A DNA stretch of 49,224 nucleotides, taken from Streptosporangiaceae bacterium (GTDB lineage Bacteria > Actinomycetota > Actinomycetes > Streptosporangiales > Streptosporangiaceae). The notes under the pieces were generated by a model that saw nothing but the letters and a program-made list of their open reading frames with translations, was not told the DNA's origin and ran no database searches. Each line of letters begins with the position of its first letter. Within the stretch, counting starts at the first letter, position 1. This document shows positions 33,613-41,867 of this stretch, piece by piece. The translations under genes and the position numbers were made by a program. Location: NCBI GenBank assembly GCA_025964715.1, contig JAOPYH010000295.1, forward strand, positions 1-49,224, in the 5' to 3' direction.

Positions 33613-33683
33613 CTCTCGGGGGCACGTGATAAACCGAAGCAGCATCAATCCACAGATGTGGTGAACGAAGACAAGGGGCCGCC

Positions 33684-34256
33684 ATGAGGCATGGACGTGA
33701 TGGGGCGGCCACGGCGGTGAACGCCGCTTCTCAGATCCTCGTCGCTCGCGGCAAGTATGAGCCGCAGGAGCGGGACAATCCCGAGGTCACGTGGGGCGCG
33801 CGGGCCAGCGAGGGTGTCTGGGTGCCGACGAAGGACGGCCAGCACATCCACATCCGGATCGACTGCCCGGCGGCCGACCCGGCTGCCACGGTGCTGCGGC
33901 CGAGCCTACGGGTGTTCGTCGGCATCGAGACCGACACCGACATCGTGGCGCAGACGACCGGCAACGGTGTGCGGCTGCTGACCGTCGTGCACGGCCCGAA
34001 CGCTCCCACCGAGTTCCGCTTCCCGGTGAGCCTGGCGGACGGCCTCTCGCTCGAGGCCATGCCCTCCGGCGGCTTCGACGTGGTGCACACGCGCTTCGGC
34101 GCCACCGTCGGCCGCTTCTACAGCCCGTGGGCCTGCGACACCATGTTCCGGCACGTCAAGGCCGAATACCGGCTCGACGGCGGGGCCATCGTGCTGCGAG
34201 TGCCGCACGAGGACGCGGCCTACCCGGTCCTGGTCGACCCGCTCTACGCCCGCTGA
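33684..34256 (+). CDS. Hypothetical protein with a YPVLVDP-type C-terminus
   Basis: A 190-residue protein that I cannot assign. It is rich in beta-strand patterns: GNGVRLLTVVHGPNAPTEFRFPVSLADGLSLEAMPSG, then GGAIVLRVPHEDAAYPVLVDP. The closing motif (A-Y-P-V-x-V-D-P) and the block on EFRFPV/LADG are common in secreted actinobacterial proteins of unknown function, where the domain follows a signal peptide. Here no signal peptide is visible; the N-terminus (MRHGRDGAATAVNAASQIL) is not hydrophobic enough. It may be cytoplasmic, or the true start may differ. AAGGGG precedes the ATG at a usable distance. The next gene is 133 bases downstream on the same strand. Confidence 0.55.
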   Translation: MRHGRDGAATAVNAASQILVARGKYEPQERDNPEVTWGARASEGVWVPTKDGQHIHIRIDCPAADPAATVLRPSLRVFVGIETDTDIVAQTTGNGVRLLTVVHGPNAPTEFRFPVSLADGLSLEAMPSGGFDVVHTRFGATVGRFYSPWACDTMFRHVKAEYRLDGGAIVLRVPHEDAAYPVLVDPLYAR

Positions 34257-34389
34257 GGCGGGGCAGCGGCCATAGCCGAGTCCCCCCTCGGGCCGCGGCC
34301 GATGTCCCCGACGTTGCCCGCCCGGCTACAGCGTGGCGCACTATGGTCACTGGGAGACGGTCGCGCACCTCGCCGAGACTGGAGTCGAT

Positions 34390-34947
34390 GTGATCTTCAC
34401 GCATGACACCGAGCACGCCCTCGGCACGGTGGTGGACCTCATCAACACGGACGCGGCCGCGGGAGGCGAGGAACGTCTCGCCGACCTCGCGGACCTGCGG
34501 GCCTTCGTCGACCGCAACCGGTTCAGTGACGTCACCGGGCTCACCGCCGCGGATCTGGCCGAGATCCATCGGCTCCGCGCGGACTTTCACGAGGTGTTCG
34601 GCGCCGCGGACGTGGCCACCGCGGTCACGCTGGTCAACGCCATCGTCGGGGCCGTCCGCACGACCCCGCACCTCACCGACCATGACGGTTACGACTGGCA
34701 TGTCCATTTCTTCGCCCCAGGCGCGCCGCTCGGCGAGCATCTCGCCGCCGACTGTGGGATGGCCCTCGCCTACGTGGTCGCCTCTGGCGACCTGGAGCGA
34801 CTGCGGACCTGCGAGGCACCGGACTGTTGCCGGGTCCTCGTGGACCTGTCCCGCAACCGCTGCCGGCGCTACTGCGACAGCCGTACGTGCGGTAACCGCA
34901 TGCATGTGGCCGCCTATCGCGCCCGGCAGCGTGAGGCGGCGTTGTAG
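34390..34947 (+). CDS. CGNR zinc-finger protein (ABATE domain regulator)
   Basis: A 185-residue protein with an N-terminal ABATE-type stress-sensing domain and a C-terminal CGNR zinc finger: CEAPDCCRVLVDLSRNRCRR, then YCDSRTCGNRMHVAAYR (about 141-179), with four cysteines placed to bind zinc and CGNR to contact DNA. The start GTG 34390 gives MIFTHDTEHALGTVVDLINT, the usual family N-terminus, and follows GGAG; an extension to GTG 34333 is possible but has no ribosome-binding site. Family members are presumed transcription factors in actinobacteria with mostly unknown targets. No divergent partner is present; the next gene is gmd, 211 bases on. Confidence 0.85.
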   Translation: MIFTHDTEHALGTVVDLINTDAAAGGEERLADLADLRAFVDRNRFSDVTGLTAADLAEIHRLRADFHEVFGAADVATAVTLVNAIVGAVRTTPHLTDHDGYDWHVHFFAPGAPLGEHLAADCGMALAYVVASGDLERLRTCEAPDCCRVLVDLSRNRCRRYCDSRTCGNRMHVAAYRARQREAAL

Positions 34948-35158
34948 CGCGCTCTCGGGCGGCGCGACGGAGCCGGGTCGCGTCCGCGGCCCGCCACCGG
35001 CTACGGCGGGACACCGGATCTTCGAACCCGATTCGGTCTAACTGGTGGCCCTCGCTCGTCAGGGTCCGGGATGGTCGCTAACCTCGTCTTTCACACTCAT
35101 GGGACCGACCCGGCCCGATGAGCTCCAATTTTTTCTGCATGGAGTCAGGGAGGTTCCG

Positions 35159-36193
35159 CTGAGCAGGCGAGCGCTCATCACCGGCATCACCGGTCAGGAC
35201 GGCTCGTACCTCGCCGAGCACCTGCTGGCGCAGGGACGCGAGGTGTGGGGCCTTGTCCGGGGGCAGGCCAACCCGCACGTGGCCCGGCTGCGCAAGCACG
35301 TCGGCGAGGTCCACATCGTCCAGGGCGATCTCCTCGACCAGGGCAGCCTGATCTCGGCCGTCGAGCGGGTGCAGCCGGACGAGGTCTACAACCTCGGCGC
35401 GATCTCCTACGTCCCGATGTCCTGGCACCAGGCTGAGCTCACCGCCGAGGTGACCGGCATGGGGGTGCTGCGGGCCCTGGAGGCCATCCGGGTGGTGAGT
35501 GGAATCAGCAGCTCACGGACCCCGACGAGCGCGCAGATCCGCTTCTACCAGGCATCCTCCTCGGAGATGTTCGGCATGGTCCGGGAGACGCCACAGAACG
35601 AGCGGACCCCGTTCCACCCGCGCAGCCCGTACGGCGTCGCCAAGACCTACGGGCACTTCATCACGCAGAACTACCGTGAGTCCTACGGCATGTTCGCCGT
35701 GAGCGGCATCCTGTTCAACCACGAGTCACCCCGGCGCGGAGCCGAGTTCGTCACCCGCAAGATCAGTCTCGGGGTCGCCAGGATCAAGCTGGGGCTGGCG
35801 ACGGAGCTGCGCCTGGGCAACCTCGAGGCGCGCCGGGACTGGGGGTTCGCGGGCGACTACGCCCGCGCGATGACGATGATGCTGGCCGAGGACGCTCCCG
35901 AGGACTATGTGATCGGCACCGGGCGTACGCACACCGTGCGCGACCTGGTCGAGCTGGCGTTCGGCATCGCGGGACTGACCTGGCAGGACCATGTCGTCCT
36001 CGACGCGAAGTACACCCGCCCTGCCGAGGTCGACCTGCTCTGCGCCGACCCCAAGAAGGCACGCGAGCAACTCGGCTGGGAGCCCGGGGTGTCCTTCGAG
36101 GACTTGGTGTCCATGATGGTGGAGTCCGACCTTCGGCTGCTGTCGCGCTCGAGCAGGCCCGAGGACGAGCCCTTCAGCCCTGACCACTGGTAG
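35159..36193 (+). CDS. gmd: GDP-mannose 4,6-dehydratase
   Basis: An NAD(P)-dependent short-chain dehydrogenase of 344 residues converting GDP-mannose to GDP-4-keto-6-deoxymannose, the precursor of fucose, rhamnose and related surface sugars. The cofactor loop is TGITGQDGSYLAEHLL; SSSEMFG and YGVAKTYGHFITQNYRE give the Ser/Glu and Tyr-xxx-Lys active site; LFNHESPRRGAEFVTRKI binds the nucleotide. The frame opens at 35045, but family similarity begins at SRRALITG, and a strong GGGAGG lies 5-6 bases before CTG 35159, which I take as the start. ATG 35099 (20 residues longer, no ribosome-binding site) is the alternative. No other deoxysugar genes are adjacent. Confidence 0.85.
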   Translation: MSRRALITGITGQDGSYLAEHLLAQGREVWGLVRGQANPHVARLRKHVGEVHIVQGDLLDQGSLISAVERVQPDEVYNLGAISYVPMSWHQAELTAEVTGMGVLRALEAIRVVSGISSSRTPTSAQIRFYQASSSEMFGMVRETPQNERTPFHPRSPYGVAKTYGHFITQNYRESYGMFAVSGILFNHESPRRGAEFVTRKISLGVARIKLGLATELRLGNLEARRDWGFAGDYARAMTMMLAEDAPEDYVIGTGRTHTVRDLVELAFGIAGLTWQDHVVLDAKYTRPAEVDLLCADPKKAREQLGWEPGVSFEDLVSMMVESDLRLLSRSSRPEDEPFSPDHW

Positions 36194-36224
36194 CCGCGTC
36201 CCGGATGCGTGTGAAAATGGTGCC

Positions 36225-36488
36225 ATGAGCGCCTGTGCGCACCTTGCGGAGCTGCCCCCGGCCGACCCGGTGCCACGCCCACCGGACGGCTGCGGCGAGT
36301 GCCTCGCGACGGGGACCCCGTGGGTTCACCTCCGGCTGTGCCTCACCTGCGGCCACGTCGGCTGCTGCGACTCCTCGCCGATGCGGCACGCCAGCAGGCA
36401 CTACCGGCACACCAGCCATCCGGTCATCAAGTCGTATGAGCCCGGCGAGGACTGGCGCTGGTGCTTCGTCGACGAGTCGATCGTGTGA
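36225..36488 (+). CDS. UBP-type zinc-finger protein
   Basis: An 87-residue protein made almost entirely of a UBP-type zinc finger: ACAHLAEL, then CGECLATG, LRLCLTCGHVGCCDSS and HASRHYRHTSHPVIKSYEPG, with the Cys and His ligands in order. In eukaryotes this fold binds the C-terminus of ubiquitin; in actinobacteria it occurs as small free proteins or linked to Na+/H+ antiporters and exchange proteins. The ATG at 36225 is 32 bases after the gmd stop. Its last four bases overlap the GTG of the MFS gene, so the two are translationally coupled. An NhaP-type antiporter lies just beyond, convergent. Its partner or ligand is unknown. Confidence 0.85.
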   Translation: MSACAHLAELPPADPVPRPPDGCGECLATGTPWVHLRLCLTCGHVGCCDSSPMRHASRHYRHTSHPVIKSYEPGEDWRWCFVDESIV

Positions 36489-37987
36489 CCGGCCCGCCCG
36501 GCGTCCGCCTGACGGATGCGCCGGGCCGGTGGATCCTGTTCGCTACCGTCCTGGGGTCGGGCATGGCGATGCTCGACGCCACGGTGGTCAACGTGGCGCT
36601 GCCCTCGATAGCCCGCGACCTGCACGCGTCGATGGCCGGACTGCAGTGGACCGTCAACGCCTACACGCTGACGCTGGCCGGATTCATCCTGCTCGGCGGC
36701 TCGCTCGGTGACAGGTACGGCCGACGGCGGGTCTTCGTCATCGGCGTGGTGTGGTTCGCCCTCGCTTCGGCGCTGTGCGGCGCCGCGCAGGGCATCCCGG
36801 AATTGGTGGCCGCGCGGGCGCTACAGGGCATCGGCGGCGCGCTCCTCACGCCTGGCTCACTCGCGATCATCCAGGCGTCCTTCGACCTGCGGGACCGCAC
36901 GCGTGCGATCGGGGCCTGGTCCGGCCTCGGCGGCGTCGCCGCTGCCGCCGGGCCCTTCGTCGGTGGCTGGCTCGTCTCCACGGCCGGCTGGCGCTGGGTG
37001 TTCCTGCTCAACCTCCCCCTCGCCGCGGTCATCCTGTTGGCCGTACGGCACGTTCCGGAGACCAGGGACGAGAACGCACGCGGCCGGTTCGACGTGCTCG
37101 GGGCCGTGCTGGCCGCCGTCGGCCTCGCTGGGATCACGTTCGCGCTGACCGAGGCGCCGGAGAGCGGTGCGAGCGCGGCTCCGATCGTGGCCGCGTTCGT
37201 GGGGGTCGCCGCCGGAGCGGCCTTCGCGCTGCTCGAGCGGGCGCGTTCGGCGGGCCGCGGACCGCAGCCGATGCTGCCCCTGGAGGTCTTCCACTCCGGT
37301 CAGTTCCGGGCCGTCAACGCGATCACCTTCATCGTCTACGCCGGAATGGGCGTGCAGTTCTTCCTTCTCGTCGTCCACCTCCAGGTGGTCGCGGGCTTCT
37401 CGCCGATGGCCTCGGGCGCGGCGCTGCTGCCTGTGACGGCCCTGCTCCTGCTGTTGTCCGCCCACTCCGGCGCGCTCGCCCAGCGGATCGGGCCGAGGCG
37501 CCCGATGACGGCCGGGCTGATCGTCGCCGCGGCGGGCATGCTGCTGTTGTCGCGGATCGGCCCGGGCGCCTCCTATCTCCGCGACGTGCTGCCGGCCGTC
37601 GTCCTGTTCGCCCTGGGGCTGGCGGGGGTTGTCGCACCCCTCACCGCGACCGTGCTCGCGACGGCGGACGCGCGGCGGGCCGGCATCGCCAGCGGCATCA
37701 ACAACGCGGTGGCGCGGGCCGCCGGGCTGCTGTCGGTCGCGGCCATTCCCCCGCTGGCCGGGCTGACCGGAGACGCCTACACGTCGCCCGCGCGATTCGC
37801 CGCGGGGTTCCACACGGCCATGGTGGTGGCGGCGGTGCTGCTGCTGATCGGCGCCGTGCTGAGCCTCCGGACGATCCGCGACGACGTGCTGCGTACGGCC
37901 CCGGAGTACACCGGGCCAAAGTGCAGGAGTCACTGTGCGGTGGCGGCCCCGCCGCTGGAGCCGCGGCACGGGCGGCCTGCCGTCTGA
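36485..37987 (+). CDS. MFS drug:H+ antiporter, DHA2 family (14 helices)
   Basis: A 500-residue major facilitator exporter. DHA2 motifs are LDATVVNVALPSIARDL (helix 1), WTVNAYTLTLAGFILLGGSLGDRYGRRRVFV (motif A), ALQGIGGALLTPGSLAII (motif B) and AAGPFVGGWLVSTAGWRWVFLLNLP (motif C, antiporter signature). About 14 helices are visible. The GTG start at 36485 lies within the stop of the UBP zinc-finger gene (GTGA). Substrate: probably a toxic or secreted organic compound, not identifiable by sequence. The C-terminal 40 residues after the last helix are hydrophilic with two cysteines (GPKCRSHC). The stop is 6 bases from that of the convergent antiporter gene. Confidence 0.9.
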   Translation: MTGPPGVRLTDAPGRWILFATVLGSGMAMLDATVVNVALPSIARDLHASMAGLQWTVNAYTLTLAGFILLGGSLGDRYGRRRVFVIGVVWFALASALCGAAQGIPELVAARALQGIGGALLTPGSLAIIQASFDLRDRTRAIGAWSGLGGVAAAAGPFVGGWLVSTAGWRWVFLLNLPLAAVILLAVRHVPETRDENARGRFDVLGAVLAAVGLAGITFALTEAPESGASAAPIVAAFVGVAAGAAFALLERARSAGRGPQPMLPLEVFHSGQFRAVNAITFIVYAGMGVQFFLLVVHLQVVAGFSPMASGAALLPVTALLLLLSAHSGALAQRIGPRRPMTAGLIVAAAGMLLLSRIGPGASYLRDVLPAVVLFALGLAGVVAPLTATVLATADARRAGIASGINNAVARAAGLLSVAAIPPLAGLTGDAYTSPARFAAGFHTAMVVAAVLLLIGAVLSLRTIRDDVLRTAPEYTGPKCRSHCAVAAPPLEPRHGRPAV

Positions 37988-37993
37988 CCCCGC

Positions 37994-39601
37994 TCAGTCG
38001 CGGGAGAGCATGACCTCTTCGAGGTCCAGCTCGTGCAGGATGCGCTGGAGCACCTCGTCGTCGATGCGGCGCTGGTCGCGCAGCCGGACGAAGACCTCGC
38101 GTTCGGCGGTGAGCATCTCGCGGCGGAGTCTTCGGTAGACGGCCGTGGGCACCTCCTCGCCGGCGGGGCCGGTGCCCCCGCCGAGTCTCTCCCAGGCCCG
38201 GAACTGCCGGTCCTCGGCGAGCTGCCGCAGCCGGTCCACGGCCTCTTTGGCGAAGGGGCCGCTCTCGTCCCGGGTCAGCTCCTCAAGCCGGCCCAGCGCC
38301 GCCTTGGCGGCCTCGTGCTGCGCGCCGGCCTCCGCGACCGCGTCGGCATGCTGCTCGGCCTCGGCGCCCAGCCCGAGCAGCCGGACCAGGCCCGGGAAGG
38401 TGAGCCCCTGCAGCAGCAGGCTCGCGAGCACGGTGGTGAAGGTGAAGAAGAGCACGAGGTCGCGCCCCGGGAACATGACTCCCGAGTCGGTCTTCAGTGG
38501 GATGGCGAAGGCGGCCGCCAGGGACACCACACCGCGCATGCCCGCCCACGAGACGACGATCCGGTGCCGCCAGTCGACGCCGGACTCGTGCTGCCGAATC
38601 CTCCTGGAGAGCCACAGCGGGATGTAGGCCGACGGCAGGACCCACGCGAAGCGGGCCAACGACACGACCAGGAAGATCACAACGGCGTTCCAGGCGAGCG
38701 TCGTCGCGTTACGGGTGGACAGCAGCATGTCCAGGATGACCGGGAGCTGCAGGCCGATGAGCAGGAAGACCACCGACTCCAGGACGAAGACCACGACCGT
38801 CCAGAAGGACCTGCTCAGCAGCCTCGTAGGGGCGGGCGACTCCGTGGAGCGGTGGCCGAGATAGAGCCCGGTCACCACGACCGCGATGACCCCGGACGCG
38901 TGCAGTGCCTCGGCCGTGAGGTAGCCGGCGAACGGAGCGAGGATGGGGACGACGGTCTCCACCAGGGGGTCGTTGAGGCGGCCCCTCAGCCAGTGCAGCA
39001 GGGGCCCCAGTGCGAGCCCCACGGCCGTGCCGATGAGGGCCGCGAACAGGAACCGGCCCGCGCCGTCGAACACGGAGAACCCGGCGCCCACAGCCGCGGT
39101 CAGCGCGACGCGGAAGAGCGTCAGGGCCGTCGCGTCGTTGAACAGGCTCTCCCCCACGAGGATGGTCACCACCCGGCGCGGCAGTCCGAGCCGACGGGCG
39201 ATGCCCACCGCGGCGACCGCGTCCGGAGGGGCCAGGAGCGCGGCGAGCACGAACGCCGGCGCCAGCCCTAGGCCGGGCACGACGAGATAGGCCGCGTACC
39301 CGAGCACGAAGGTCGTGAACAGCACGAGCCCCACGGACAGCAGTCCGATGGGCCGGACGTGCTCGCGCAGGTTGTGGTAGGAGCTCTCCCAGGCCGCCAC
39401 GAACAGCAGCGGAGGCAGGAAGACGAAGAGCGCTACCTCCGGATCCAGCCGGACGTCCGGCACAACCGGCAGGAAGGACGCGGCCAGACCCGCCAGCACC
39501 AGGGCGGGCGGCGCTGACAGGCCGATCCGCCGGGCGAGGGCGGCGACCGCGACGGCGTACACCGGCAGCGCCAGCAGCCCCAGCGCCTCTGTCGCCGTCA
39601 A
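37994..39601 (-). CDS. Na+/H+ antiporter, CPA1 (NhaP-like)
   Basis: A 535-residue cation:proton antiporter with about 12 helices and a cytoplasmic C-terminal part of about 120 residues. The transport site motif is GESLFNDATALTLFRVAL (Asn-Asp pair of CPA1); helix 3 has LDPEVALFVFLPPLLFVAAWESS and helix 11 WAGMRGVVSLAAAFAIPL, both typical. The C-terminal tail is charged and helical. It exports Na+ or K+ in exchange for protons for pH and salt balance. The start is TTG 39601 with GGGGGAT upstream; no better in-frame ATG exists. The UBP zinc-finger gene lies just across the MFS gene; such fingers are found beside or fused to these antiporters elsewhere. Confidence 0.9.
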   Translation of the reverse strand: MTATEALGLLALPVYAVAVAALARRIGLSAPPALVLAGLAASFLPVVPDVRLDPEVALFVFLPPLLFVAAWESSYHNLREHVRPIGLLSVGLVLFTTFVLGYAAYLVVPGLGLAPAFVLAALLAPPDAVAAVGIARRLGLPRRVVTILVGESLFNDATALTLFRVALTAAVGAGFSVFDGAGRFLFAALIGTAVGLALGPLLHWLRGRLNDPLVETVVPILAPFAGYLTAEALHASGVIAVVVTGLYLGHRSTESPAPTRLLSRSFWTVVVFVLESVVFLLIGLQLPVILDMLLSTRNATTLAWNAVVIFLVVSLARFAWVLPSAYIPLWLSRRIRQHESGVDWRHRIVVSWAGMRGVVSLAAAFAIPLKTDSGVMFPGRDLVLFFTFTTVLASLLLQGLTFPGLVRLLGLGAEAEQHADAVAEAGAQHEAAKAALGRLEELTRDESGPFAKEAVDRLRQLAEDRQFRAWERLGGGTGPAGEEVPTAVYRRLRREMLTAEREVFVRLRDQRRIDDEVLQRILHELDLEEVMLSRD

Positions 39602-39745
39602 GTGATCCCCCGTCGCTTCAGGGCACCGGGGAACCGCTGGGGGTTCCGTCCCGTCGCCATACGAGCCGATCGTAGGAGACGGCCGGCGGTCGCTCGAACA
39701 AAATTCGAGGTGTGATTAATCCTGCGCCGGGCTGTTGTGCGGCGG

Positions 39746-40606
39746 TCAGTCCTGCTCCTTGGCGAAGGCCAGGAACTCACGGGCCACAGGTGGGAGCTGG
39801 CGGTGCGGGTGGACGAGGCCGATCGTACGGGTGATCGGCGGCATGAACGAGCGGACGACCAGACCCTCGGTGTCCTCGAGCTGGTTGCGATACCACAGCA
39901 GCGATCCCATGCCGGCGCGCACCCAGCCGAGCCACGCTGCTCGTTCATCGGACTCCACGGCCGCCACAGGAGTGACCCCCAGGCGGGCCAGCATCGCCTC
40001 GATCTCGGCCCGCCGGGTGCCGCCCCGGGCTGGCAGCACCAGCCGCATGCCGTCCAGCGCGGTCACCGGCAACGGCTCGCGCAGCCGCAGCGCCGGCGCA
40101 GAGATGAGAACGACCTCGCGCTGCTCGAAGGGATGTGCGCTGAAGTCACCTGGCACCGGCAGGTCGGTCACGGCCAGGTCGGCCCGCCCCGTGCGGAGCG
40201 CGGCGGCGACCTCCTCGCGCCCGTCACAGCGGACCACCCGTACCCTCACGGCCGGCTGCTCCCGCGCGAACCGGGGCAGCAGCCGGCCGGTGAGCTCCGG
40301 CTCCAGGGTCGGCGTGGCGGCGATCCGCACCTCGGTGGCCCGGCTGTGGCCGCGTGCGCTGGACAGCTCCTCGATGGAGTCCACGGCGTCCAGCGCGATC
40401 CGGGAGTGCCACACCACCTTCTCCCCGGCCGAGGTCAGCACGATCCCGCGTCCGGACCGTGCGAACAGCTCCACGCCGAGTTCGCGTTCCAGCTCGCGCA
40501 CCGCCCGCGAGAGTGCGGGCTGCGCGACGTAGAGCGCCTGAGCCGCCGCCGTCATGGTCCCGTGGTCGGCGGTTGCCACGACGTAGCGCAGCTGCCGCAG
40601 ATTCAT
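39746..40606 (-). CDS. LysR-family transcriptional regulator
   Basis: A 286-residue LysR regulator. The winged helix is LRQLRYVVATADHGTMTAAAQALYVAQPALSRAVRELERELG (about 3-44), then LFARSGRGIVLTSAGEKVV. The effector domain has VRIAATPTLEPELTGRLLPRF, LRTGRADLAVTDLP and WVRAGMGSLLWYR. ATG 40606 begins the conserved MNLRQLRYV; longer upstream frames lack similarity. It is upstream of the antiporter gene on the same strand (144 bases) rather than divergent from a target, so the regulated gene is unclear. A CTCGAA-CAAAA-TTCGAG repeat at 39693-39709, between it and the antiporter, might be an operator for the latter. Confidence 0.87.
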   Translation of the reverse strand: MNLRQLRYVVATADHGTMTAAAQALYVAQPALSRAVRELERELGVELFARSGRGIVLTSAGEKVVWHSRIALDAVDSIEELSSARGHSRATEVRIAATPTLEPELTGRLLPRFAREQPAVRVRVVRCDGREEVAAALRTGRADLAVTDLPVPGDFSAHPFEQREVVLISAPALRLREPLPVTALDGMRLVLPARGGTRRAEIEAMLARLGVTPVAAVESDERAAWLGWVRAGMGSLLWYRNQLEDTEGLVVRSFMPPITRTIGLVHPHRQLPPVAREFLAFAKEQD

Positions 40607-40758
40607 CTTTCGAAGGTATGGCACCGGACGGATCCGGTCTCGGACATGCCGGAATCGGCCCGGCATTCGCGAGTTACCAGGATCAGTGACTTGTGCGTGC
40701 TCCCTACCGTGATACCCGAACCCGGCGTGGAGGACTCTCCAGGGCCGGCGCGCCAGGC

Positions 40759-41673
40759 CTAGGTGGCCACGGCCCGAGGGCGGTCGGGCAGCTCGGTCGC
40801 GTAGCACTCCTTCACCACGTCGAGGTGGTGCCAGGACTCGCGTACGGTCGCCCCCGGCACCTCGCGGATCGCGTCAAGGATCGTGACGAGATCGGCCCTG
40901 GCGCCGGCCTCGACCTCACCGACGATGTCATAACGGCCGAATCCGGTGGCGACGTAGCGCACGCCGTCCTGCTGGGCGACGGCCTCGGCGACCTGCCGCA
41001 CCGGACCGGACACGGCGAGGCCGAAGCCGCCCACCTCGGTGGCGCCGAGGGCGGCCGCGTCGGCCTGCCCGGTCACCTGGATCACCGCGGACCGCATGAG
41101 CCGCACGACGCGCGCCCGGGTCGCCGCCTGGGACAGGCCGATGATCCCGGCGAGCCGGGTGTACGGGGCGCGCCCGTCGCGCTGCAGCTCCCGCAGCAGC
41201 CGCCAGTCGATGTCGTCGAGCGAGATGTCGGCCAGAGAACGGACGACCGAGTGGGCGTCTCGCATGGTGGCCACGCAGCGGACCACCTCGGCGCTCCGCA
41301 CCCCGGCGGTCCTCCGGATCTCGTCGACCTCGGCGGCAAGGGCCTCGTCGTCCCGGGCCCGCACCTGCGTCACCAGATCGTGCGGCCCGGCGGTGAGCGC
41401 CGCGAAGCACACGGCCGCTCGCTTGGCGACGGCGTGCGCGACCTCACGGGCCGCGCCGTCCACGGCCACCAGGACGTGCCCGGTGACCCCGGCGCCGATG
41501 ACCGCCGAATGCACCACGCCGACGACCCGGACCACCTCGGTCTGGAGGAGATGTTGCACGCGAGCCCGCACAGCCGTCCGGGAGAGCCCGACACGGTCGG
41601 CGAGCGCCTGGAACGTGGCCCGTCCATCCCGCTGGAGCTCGCGGACGAGCACGGCGTCGACCGCATCCAGCAC
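40759..41673 (-). CDS. Tandem Lrp/AsnC-family regulator
   Basis: A 304-residue protein with two complete Lrp/AsnC units. The first helix-turn-helix is VLVRELQRDGRATFQALADRVGLSRTAVRARVQHLLQ (about 8-44) with a RAM ligand domain to about 140; the second is LLRELQRDGRAPYTRLAGIIGLSQAATRARVVRLM (about 158-192) with its RAM domain (GFGRYDIVGEVEAGARADLVTILDAI). Normal Lrp proteins have one unit of about 150 residues, so this is a fused duplication, a type seen in Streptomyces and relatives, which would be a dimer in one chain. GTG 41673 follows GAGGAGG. No obvious divergent target; its neighbours on both sides are other regulators. Amino-acid sensing is expected. Confidence 0.88.
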   Translation of the reverse strand: MLDAVDAVLVRELQRDGRATFQALADRVGLSRTAVRARVQHLLQTEVVRVVGVVHSAVIGAGVTGHVLVAVDGAAREVAHAVAKRAAVCFAALTAGPHDLVTQVRARDDEALAAEVDEIRRTAGVRSAEVVRCVATMRDAHSVVRSLADISLDDIDWRLLRELQRDGRAPYTRLAGIIGLSQAATRARVVRLMRSAVIQVTGQADAAALGATEVGGFGLAVSGPVRQVAEAVAQQDGVRYVATGFGRYDIVGEVEAGARADLVTILDAIREVPGATVRESWHHLDVVKECYATELPDRPRAVAT

Positions 41674-41867
41674 GGGTCTCCTCCTCGAAATCGATTTACG
41701 GTGTTTGCCCTATCTACAAGATCATTCCACTTGCGGACGGTTGGCGGCGACATATGAATCTTGCTCGTGTTCGGGTAGCCCAGGGGCGAAAGATGCGTCG
41801 GCCATCGCCCGCCCGGGCGACGAATGCGACGGGATCCGGACCGCCGCGACACCGCAACGCACTGCCA

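Noticed and set aside
39693-39709. LexA (SOS) box upstream of the antiporter gene
   Set aside because: CTCGAACAAAATTCGAG resembles the actinobacterial TCGAAC-N4-GTTCGA box but is one base short and lacks the G of the second half, so it is only a generic inverted repeat.
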